From Erodium maritimum (taxonomy: Eukaryota > Streptophyta > Magnoliopsida > Geraniales > Geraniaceae), in contig OY997589.1 in the NCBI GenBank assembly GCA_963921825.1, positions 55,089,959 to 55,153,958 of the forward strand: 64,000 nucleotides of DNA, written 5' to 3'. Below, in pieces: positions 56,349-64,000 of this stretch (within the stretch, counting starts at the first letter, position 1; each line of letters opens with the position of its first letter). The notes under the pieces are model-generated. The model had not been told where the DNA came from and made no database searches. It saw only the letters and a program-made list of their open reading frames with translations. The translations under genes were made by a program, and so were the position numbers.

Positions 56349-57690
56349 CCCTTGTAAATTTTGAACCTTTATTTCCAGGTTTCATTCTAATACTGTAACC
56401 ACTACCACTTCAGAGGAGAACTTGTGCCCTGAGCCTTTGAGAACTTGATTATCAGTTACCTTTAACCAGTAGTTGTGCACAGACTTGGTATAATAAATAC
56501 CAACTCTCCTACATGGTATTGTTTATAAAAAAAAAAGGTTAATTTTGTGTAATAGCTTATAAGAGAGTGGTGATAGTGATACTATTTAGAAGGTTGGATT
56601 TTGTATGATTCACTCCTCACCCTTGTTTCTTTTCCTTTTGGTTGTCTTTTAGGATGGTTCCTTACATCCGGGAGTGTAGCACGAAGCGGCAGTTCTGTGG
56701 GTCCCCCATCCTTTTTCTTGGTTGTTCTTTCCAGTGCTTTTTGACTAGAAATTAGCTATTTGTATGGTATCCGAAGCAATATTACTGACTCTACTTATGA
56801 TTTGCTGTATCTGCTTTTCCTTACCTTCGAGTTGCTGTTTTAGCTGAACAAAGTCACATTACATAGAGCCAGTAACTTTCTTACTCTTCTATGTTTTTAA
56901 AAACAATCAATTACAAAGTATTTTAGGATCACCTACTAATACTATGCATGCATTATGCTCCCTAGGACTCATCGAGGGAAAATGTGGATTCAGTTATGAT
57001 TCACTATGACAATCTAAATCTGTGTAGTTTATATTTCTATACGGTTACATTATCGACAATATTATTCATACTATGGTTAGAAGTAGTGACAATAACAATG
57101 AGAGTAAATTTACTAGACCAATTTTCGTGTTTGTTGTTACTTTTAGAATTCAGTTGTTAAGTTGGTAGATAGACCAAGTAATTCATGGAGTACCATGCTG
57201 TGGATTATGTTTGCCTCCCTCGTAGGTGTGACTCCCTCGTAGGTGTGACTATGGCTTTCATGGGGGGAAAAGGAACTCAAGTCCATTGTTGTTTCGTCCT
57301 AGCAATTGCGTCAACGATGGCAAGGAAGAGATTTGGAAGCATCATCATCAATGGGTTTTCTTCCGCTGGGCTTTGAAAATGTCAACTTAAAAGAAAGAAA
57401 TGGTTCATACAGAGGTTTGGTACACTCTCTATAAAAGAAGGATTTGGGGGGAAAAGGAAACTTGCTCAATCGCCCATCTCATCAAAGATCTAACTGAAGG
57501 CACAAGTTATTTTTTAAACGATTTTTCTCTCCAAGGGTCTATTGTTACTTAACAAGATCTTCTACAACATTACCATTTTGCTATAACTCATATTATACAA
57601 AATGTGGAGACAATCATGAGGGAGATTGGTCTAGAAGGTATTTGTGATATATAAATCAATGTTTTAGGGAATAGAACTGTGATAGTTCAT
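56349..57690. other. 3' flank of the methyltransferase gene, no further gene seen
   Basis: Contains a 17-bp perfect tandem duplication CTCCCTCGTAGGTGTGA (57215-57231 and 57232-57248) and AT-rich DNA. The short ORFs are not convincing. Confidence 0.45.
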
Positions 57691-58763
57691 TGTTGTTACA
57701 TCTGTATTGGCTACATTTGAGTCAAGCAAGATGTTAACTAGGATGTCAGCAGGACATCATGAGTGTGCAGCCGGTGTAAAGTTAGAGAAGATGTTAACAC
57801 AGATGTCAGTCACTCGACAACGTGCGGGCGTGTGCAGATCATGTCTATCATGTGCGCATCTATCCGTATCTGGTGCTAGAGATTTATTTCATATTCCCGT
57901 AGATACTCATTAGTAGAGTTCTACTTGTATTAAGAGATAAGATCTGTTTCCTAAAAGAATATAAATACTCATGAATAAAGTTCTATTTATTTTAGAAAAC
58001 GAGATCATGCACTTTCCAAAATCAGAAGATATTTACACAGATTTGTATGAATAGTTTTTAGAGAGTTATGCTGAACAAGGAAAGAAGAGATTCAGCGTAA
58101 TCGTGACTCTGAAGTCACGTAACCCTAGGAGGTGCACGACATAGCTATACATATCATGGAAACCTCAAAAGCTAGGGTTGATCATAACTGCCATTATATG
58201 TCGATCACTATTATTTGCTGAAGACGTTTATGTGCGTTGTGCTTGCGTTCGTGAATCCAGAGTTCTCAAGCGTGTAAGACTAGCGTATTGAGAATATGGA
58301 GGAAGTGAACTATAACACAAGCCATTATGTTCATACTGTGATTAATAACTAATCAAGTATTTGAGCTGAGTTATTGTGATTGAAACATCACAACCAACCT
58401 TAAAGATGAAGAACCATCCGAGACTATAGGAGCTCGAAGAGTAGAATTGAGCAAGGATCTCAGATTCAGGGGGAGCCTTAAAATAGGTTTGTCACTATGT
58501 TATAATAGCATAGGTTTGATCTGGATGATCTAAGAAACTTGTATGTTGATTATTACATGATAGTGAAAATCGTTCCACTGGAAAAGTGCCCCCAGATGTA
58601 GGTATGATGTATCGATCTGGGTAACCAATATGGTGTTCTTGTGTGTGATTGTTTGTGTTCATTATTACTTTCATTTAATCACTAAAGTGAGATGTCAGAC
58701 AATATGTTTTTAACATCCTAAGTGATATCTCATCCAATAGTTGCATGTAATCAGAATTTCAAT

Positions 58764-58775
58764 TGGTATCAGAGC
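58764..58775 (+). promoter_or_regulatory. Primer binding site of Copia element I
   Basis: TGGTATCAGAGC, the plant tRNA-Met primer site, just after the presumed LTR end. Confidence 0.8.
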
Positions 58776-58833
58776 AGGTCACCCACTCTACGCAGTGTGA
58801 TCCTAAAGGGACAAATTCTATGTGTGAGCAAGA

Positions 58834-59038
58834 ATGGAACACTTAAGAGAAGGAGGCTCAGTACATCATCCATCAGTGCTTGATGGGTCTAACTATGGGT
58901 ACTGGAAACCCAAGATGAGTGTGTTCATGAAATCCTTGGATAGCAAAACATGGAAATCTATAGTCCATGGTTGGGAACCACCACTACTGAAGCCTGAGGA
59001 AGGAAAACCAGCTATGTCTAAGCCAGAAAAGACTAGAT
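58834..59038 (+). pseudogene. Copia element I gag N-terminus, interrupted
   Basis: Starts MEHLREGGSVHHPSVLDGSN, then YGYWKPKMSVFMKSLD and WKSIVHGWEPP. This is the conserved N-terminal region of Copia gag (P-x-L-x-G-x-NY-x-YWK-x-M). The frame runs into the LTR of Copia element II after SKPEKTR. Confidence 0.8.
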
Positions 59039-60190
59039 TGTTAGTCTTAATGCCCGTAGTTCAATCATAAATGTCCAAATGTATATATATCATCGTTAGC
59101 AATAAAATTAAATCTGTTTTATATTACTTATGTGTTGGAGTAACATATCGATGTGTGCTATGATCTATGCCCACCATGCGAGTAGAACCATAGATCGAGA
59201 TTAATCACACTCGATGAGTCCCTAGTCAAACAAAGCTTCACTAGAAGCGACTAGTATGAAAGATGGCTCTTTATGGCTTACGTTCTGTTAGTCATTGTAA
59301 TGGGATTCTGGAGTCTGATCATAAATATCATGTGGGACATGATATTGGACGACCCACCCTGAATATGTGCCATAGATTGAGTCATGAACATATTCAGTGT
59401 CGTAGCTTGTCATGCGTACTTAGACCAATGAGTCTTTGTGATCGCTATGCAGTCAATAACTGATTTGACATGAGCCCAACATTGTCTGTAACAGGGCTTC
59501 CATAACGGCCAGGATTGGCTTGGGGATGGGCTGCATGAGTGACACGAAAGACGGCGAAGGGATTTATCCCTCATACTGAGGTATGGGAAATATATCGGTT
59601 CTCGGCCGCTTGATCGAGAGTGACTAAAAGAATAACAAGGACATACACATGATACTGGGTATCATACATTCAGTCATCTCACATATCAAGGAACAATGAT
59701 TGAGAATCTAAGGATGATGGCTTTATGCCTTATCTCAATTAAGATATCGGTGATAAAAGAATAGTGACATAGACGACAGAACGGTTAGAATCGACAAGGT
59801 CGATTCGTTATGCAGTGTTAGGAAATACTAAAGTCTCGTTAGTTGCCACTTATATAGGATCAAGTAAAATGAGATTTTACAATGATCTATTGACATGCAT
59901 AAACCCAAGGGTCACACCAGAGGATGAAACTCATTAACACATTTATGGAGAATGACCAAAATGGAGTTGTCTCGGGACATGACCAAAGTGAACGGTGGAA
60001 TTTAGATTTCAACGGTTCGTTATTAAGATATACGAGCTACAAGTTGAGCCACTTCAACAATTGGTAAGGAAATTGTGAATTCGATTATGTCTTGTGTATC
60101 TAATCTTTGGTAGTGTTTCCATGATATGGTCTCGAATTTTATTTGCTTCCGCTGCGAGTATGTGTTCATTCCCTCCAACGAGACCCAATA
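59039..60190 (+). repeat. 5' LTR of Copia element II
   Basis: TGTTAGTCTTAATGCCC to GAGACCCAATA (CA changed to TA). It aligns with the solo LTR at 7380-12501 but lacks about 550 bp after GGGACATGACCAAA near 59990. Confidence 0.85.
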
Positions 60191-60191
60191 G

Positions 60192-60203
60192 TGGTATCAG
60201 AGC
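60192..60203 (+). promoter_or_regulatory. Primer binding site of Copia element II
   Basis: TGGTATCAGAGC, directly after the LTR; tRNA-Met type. Confidence 0.88.
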
Positions 60204-61010
60204 CGTGCTACCTTCGGGATTCACAAGACGGTGTTGAGAAAGTTTTGATTTTAGCATACTGTTTTACTAAATTGTTTGATAACATGTTTTAAATTCTTGT
60301 TTATGGATTTAAAGCATGAAAAATGATTTTTTTTAAATTATATCAAATCTAGAATTTTTTTTAAAATTTTAATTTCTCGGGTTTCGGGAGCGAGACTCTC
60401 GGGGAGTCGAAATCGGGACTGAACGTGGCTCTATTGGACCAAGCCAACCGAGCATGACCATTAAATGGTCGATATGCTGAGCCAAACCGTTTTTTATTCA
60501 TGGCGAGTTTGGAACCGTCTTGACGAACTCAAAAATCAAATGTTCAAAAGTTTCAATTTTGATCGATTCCGATAAACAGAGCATTAAATTTTTTCAAAAC
60601 TTTTCTATTAATTAAAACCGTAAAATCACATGATGTTTGATAACATGCTTGTTTGATAACACTATATGTGATGTGATGTTGGCATGATGTACATAATAGC
60701 CTCAAGCTCGATTTAATTATGTATCGCTTTTCACGACCCGCGAGCCGTTAAAGTTAGCGCTTAATTATTTTTTCAAGGTGTGGTCATCGAACCACTTATT
60801 TGTAATATTTATTTATTCCCGAGATGCGAGTCGTGTATGAAATTGTAATATTTTTCTCTAGACGAAGAAAGGGTGAAAAGGTCACTTGGTGGCTTTTCGG
60901 GTGTTGACATCGATTTGGAGTCGATGGAGCTCAAGAAGCTAGTGGAAGTTAGTTTAGGGGGCTATTATATGCACATTTATCGCTTTATGATTGGTTTAAT
61001 TTTTGCATGA
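60204..61010 (+). other. Leader of Copia element II, upstream part
   Basis: AT-rich non-coding sequence between the primer site and the inserted element B. The leader resumes at 62633. Confidence 0.6.
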
Positions 61011-62632
61011 TTTTTTTGATAAGCTCGAAAAATTTATTAATAAGACCGATTTTAAATCGGAATGCCCTGATTCAGGAAGAATCAGGGTAAAAGAGGTCAA
61101 AAGACCCGAACACGCTTACAAAGGAATTATGCTAAGGAAGAACTATAAGGACGAAACTTGTCCCAAACACAAGAAAATCCGAACAAAACAAAACAAAACG
61201 ACAAAAACTAGTGAGCTGAATTCTGACGGGCCTTATGAGACGAATTCCACAAGGCCGAAACAAGAGGCGATGCCTTGATTACCCGTTCCCGAGTCAAAGA
61301 ACAAGCTCTCGAACGAGTAACAACAGAATAAATAGCACGACTCCGACGAGGTTGAAGGAGGGCGTCCTTCCACAGACTTGCCTACTTCTTCTCTTCTTCG
61401 TCAGCCTGTGTTCCTAGAACGGCCTGAACCACCGAAGCCCCGTCCTCAAGATGGCTTGTCGATCCCAATGAAATGGAACAACCCACAACTACATTATGGG
61501 CCTTAGAGAAGCCCAAAACTGGAGACTTGGACTCGGAACCCGAATCGCAGCTCAATTGTGTTACTTGCAACACACGCGATCCCGGATTGCAAGCAGTCCA
61601 GACGCAACTTCTGAACCAAAACCAAATTTCGAAAGAAGATACGGATCACTAAAAACCCGACGCGGGAAATCGAAGAACTCCGGTCGTACCAGCTCTGACG
61701 AAAGGGCTGAAACCTGTCTCCGATCTCCGTTCAACCGGTTCGATGGGGAAGACACCAACGAACAACTCGAAGAGTTCTCTACCCTTCTAACTACTAACTC
61801 CGCCTGTCCCTTCTCTTTCGGACTGGAACTTCCCGGTCTCAGAAAAACAGAGGCAGCAATGCTCTGTTTTAACGAACCCGATCCTTTTACCAGAAAAGGT
61901 TCATGTTCCAACCGAGCCAGTGCCACAAACAACTTGTGACCATTGAACAAGAATCCTGTAAACACCTCGATAGCCTTCTAAGTTGAAATCGGTGCTTTGA
62001 AATCAACAAAACCAAAATAATACACTATTATGTTCGACCGTTTGCGAACAATAACTGATACCAAATCCCTAATTCCTCTGAAAGTGTTGTTGATCCATTC
62101 ATCGTTTTCAGTATTATGTAAATCATAAACAAATACCTTTATACCCAAAGCACTTGTAGATGCAAAGATCGCAACCTCTGAAGCACTTGAACCTTCGTTC
62201 GACTGGACTTCGCATCTGACAGAGACTTCAGAGATCACAACACCCTCGGAAGAAGGTTTCGCAACCACCAAGCTCACACCCTTACGTTTCACGCCCCTTT
62301 CCAAAGCTCCATCAACTCTGTTTACCGGACCCTGAGCTAAACTGGACGGTACAAAACTTGTGTCAAGGAGATCGCAGCCAATGACCACCTCACCTGGATT
62401 AGAAACCCCGACCCCAGACTTTCCCGAATCCCCACCTTTAGCCTGATGGTGTCTACGAGATGAGGTGCGGCGAGGAAGCCCATGAGCACCAGACTTCCTT
62501 TTCCTTTGTCGTTCATGGCCTTTGGCAGCTGGTCCTCAAAAAATCTCACAATAATCACGATACAAAGCCAACAAGCCAGAACAGAACTCATTGAAAGAGA
62601 GAACGGGAACAGTGCTCATCGAAAGAGTAAAG
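61011..62632 (-). mobile_element. ORF1-only LINE-like retroelement B
   Basis: 1622 bp. T7 at 61011-61017 is the poly(A) on the plus strand. The TSD TAATTTTTGCATGA lies at 60997-61010 and 62633-62646 (16 bp counting shared Ts). On the minus strand: a 13-bp leader, an ORF1 remnant from ATG 62619, and a 3' UTR ending AATAAATTTTTCGAGCTTATC with a poly(A). No endonuclease or RT. The plan, N-terminal motif, RRM, C-terminal motif and tail match element A, though sequence identity is low. Confidence 0.82.
61230..62619 (-). pseudogene. RRM-containing ORF1 of element B
   Basis: ATG 62619 opens a frame with SFNEFCSGLLALYRDYCEIF, the counterpart of the N-terminal block of element A, then a TGA. The same frame continues through a basic RQRKRKSGAH segment to an RRM (62100-61910): RNP2-like IKVFVYDLHN, RNP1-like YYFGFVDF. 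A TAG at 61978-61980 lies inside the RRM, and KAIEVFTGFLFNGHKLFVALAR completes it. The frame runs to about 61561, then shifts (SGSESKSPVLGFSK). The C-terminal part includes SLWKDALLQPRRSRA, matching SPWKEAL plus the basic AT-hook region of A. RNA binding is inferred. Confidence 0.72.
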
Positions 62633-62646
62633 TAATTTTTGCATGA

Positions 62647-63361
62647 TTAATTCTATGTGTTTTAGAATTACATGCGTAATTTTATTTACCGAGCATATCA
62701 CCTCACATGAAAAGAAAAATTGGATTTTGATCATTGTTTGCGAGCCCTTAGAACCGTCATTACATTGGATGTAATTAATGGGTTTGAAGGAAGAATTACA
62801 TTGAATGTAATTGGAGGCATCATTACATTTGGAATGTAGTTGATGTGCTCATTGTATCTAGGATGTGCCAAAGTTTTAAACACAACTGGACAAGTAAAAA
62901 CGGCTCATTTCAGATACCACCCAAATTCTCAACAACTTACTACCTCCTCATCCTATGGGTGTCATGCGCCTTAGCGGAGCATCCATGGGAAGGAGGGGTA
63001 ATAAATATGGACGACATATGTGGGTGTCGTGTGCCTTAACAAAGCACCTGCATAGTGACGAGTCAGTTGAAAATTGGTGGACCTGGCTATGATTCTCATA
63101 TAGGGTTGAGCTAGAGTATCAAATAGGGTAAGCCATGTACTTAAGTACATACCCTAGCCAAGAGTCAAATTAGATGTGATTAGACGGGGTCCTACCTACA
63201 TAGCTTGATTGAGTTTTGAGCCTTCGTTCAGCTTGATCGAGTGAATCAGGGATCTTGGTTCTAGATTCTAAAGGTTTAGAATCGATTGGTTGCTGTTTAA
63301 GCTTGATCTTCAAAAAATTTATTCAGTTTACTAATTAAATTTTATCTTCCATATATATCAA
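62647..63361 (+). other. Leader of Copia element II, downstream part
   Basis: Non-coding leader, with repeated ACATTG(A/G)ATGTAATT phrases (62762-62850) and two copies of TGGGTGTC(A/G)TG(C/T)GCCTTA (62955 and 63020). Confidence 0.55.
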
Positions 63362-64000
63362 ATGGAAAAAGTAAACAGTAGTTTGTCATTAAAAACCATG
63401 ATTGACGGGGTCAAGCTTAATAGGACAAACTATCTGGACTGGTATAGAAATTTGAGGATGGTCCTCAAATATAAACGCAAACAAAATTACCTTGGCAAGG
63501 CTATCCCTTGTATCTAGAAAATGAAGGGGCATCTCGAACATCTTAATGGACTGAATCTTAAGATAGAATCAGAGATGACATCATATAGGGTTCTGCGCTC
63601 CCTTCCTCATGCGTATATTGAGTTCGCCATGAACTATCACATGCATGATATGGACATGACCATATCAGAGTTACATGAAGTGTTTGTAAGTGCTGGGAAG
63701 AATATCAGGGATCTGGAATCCAAGGATATTCTGATGGTCAGAAAGGGATCCAGTTTCAATAAGCAAACTGGTAGTGGCAAGGGCAAGGCCCTTGCGCACT
63801 TGGCATGAAAGATGATACACTTGATCACTCCTAACCCTTCTAGGATCGGGGGTCCTTAATGAAGGCTAAGGAGGATAAGACTGTCTACTTCTACTACCAA
63901 AAGGCTGGTCAACGGAAAATGGATTGCGGGAAAACCAGGATGATCCGAAGAAGGGCAGTGGGACTGTGCCTTCACAAGATATTACCTTTATAGAGCTACC
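63362..64000 (+). pseudogene. Copia element II gag, internally deleted
   Basis: ATG 63362 gives LNRTNYLDWYRNLRMVLKY, the N-terminal gag motif. The frame meets TAG at 63515-63517, and the same frame resumes at 63521 with KGHLEHLNGLNLKIESEM, then LPHAYIEFAMNYHM and ELHEVFVSAGKNI. The segment expected between these (the D-x-x-x-x-M region and neighbouring helices, roughly 100 residues) is missing, so I infer an in-frame deletion. After a stop near 63808, a CCHC knuckle is recognisable but degenerate (YFYYQKAGQRKMDCGK near 63890-63940; two Cys and the His changed). Pol lies beyond the window. Confidence 0.8.

Larger units (their letters stand above)
57691..59038 (+). mobile_element. Ty1/Copia element I: 5' LTR and start of gag
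   Basis: The likely LTR is 57691-58761 (TGTTGTTACATC to AATTTCA), with a TATA-like AATATAAATA near 57959. The primer site TGGTATCAGAGC follows at 58764-58775. gag begins at 58834 and is cut at 59038 by Copia element II. The LTR start is my choice among nearby TG dinucleotides, because the other LTR is outside the window and no TSD can be read. Confidence 0.6.
59039..64000 (+). mobile_element. Ty1/Copia element II, nested in element I, continues past the window
   Basis: 5' LTR 59039-60190, primer site at 60192, non-coding leader, damaged gag from 63362. It is inserted into the gag of Copia element I after TAGAT (59034-59038), which should reappear at its other end outside the window. Its LTR family is also present as the solo LTR at 7380-12501. 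The leader contains ORF1-only retroelement B (61011-62632). Confidence 0.85.

Noticed and set aside
57185-57376. A 63-codon plus-strand frame downstream of the methyltransferase gene
   Set aside because: It spans a recent 17-bp tandem duplication and has no homologous motif; probably chance.
60054-60257. A 67-codon minus-strand frame
   Set aside because: It crosses the Copia LTR end and primer site, so it cannot be an independent gene.

Overview
The window is nuclear DNA from a flowering plant, probably a eudicot. The evidence is one GT-AG spliced host gene of eight coding exons, plant-type LINEs, chromovirus Ty3/Gypsy and Ty1/Copia elements whose primer sites match initiator tRNA-Met, hAT and Mutator-like DNA transposons, and AT-rich intergenic DNA. 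I cannot name the family or species. There are no prokaryotic features, no CRISPR array and no rRNA genes.

Layout. 1-4.7 kb: the edge of an unrecognised minus-strand ORF, a 1.58-kb hAT-type non-autonomous element (1029-2606) and a 1.0-kb TIR element (2900-3908). 4.7-13.75 kb: a four-level nest. A truncated LINE holds a non-autonomous LTR element, which holds a Copia solo LTR, which holds a Gypsy solo LTR; every level has a readable target-site duplication (TSD). 14.9-21.7 kb: a nearly full-length two-ORF LINE, minus strand, with only a few lesions. 22.0-23.5 kb: a LINE remnant with RNase H. 23.9-31.5 kb: decayed RPA-like and unrecognised exons, broken up by an ORF1-only LINE-like element (24374-26352) and a 5'-truncated LINE (26648-30030). 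31.6-36.4 kb: a hAT transposase pseudogene split by a second Gypsy solo LTR (33146-36139). 36.85-38.1 kb: a small MULE-like element. 38.5-54.2 kb: a pair of long terminal inverted repeats bracketing a SANT-like pseudogene, a MITE and a complete but dead Tekay-like Gypsy element (41817-52435). 54.29-56.35 kb: the only apparently intact host gene, a METTL13/EEF1A-lysine-methyltransferase-like SAM methyltransferase. 57.7-64.0 kb: two Copia elements, the second inserted into the gag of the first, and the second carrying another ORF1-only element (61011-62632).

The least ordinary content is the pair of ORF1-only retroelements. Each has a short 5' leader, one RRM-containing ORF, a 3' UTR with the LINE-like tail found on other LINEs here, a poly(A) and a long TSD, but no endonuclease or reverse transcriptase. 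They resemble, in plan, the half-LINEs (HAL1) of mammals and may be a plant family mobilised in trans. A second theme is the Gypsy LTR family: 2.8-3.4 kb LTRs with expandable minisatellites, a conserved palindrome and interchangeable 5' halves.
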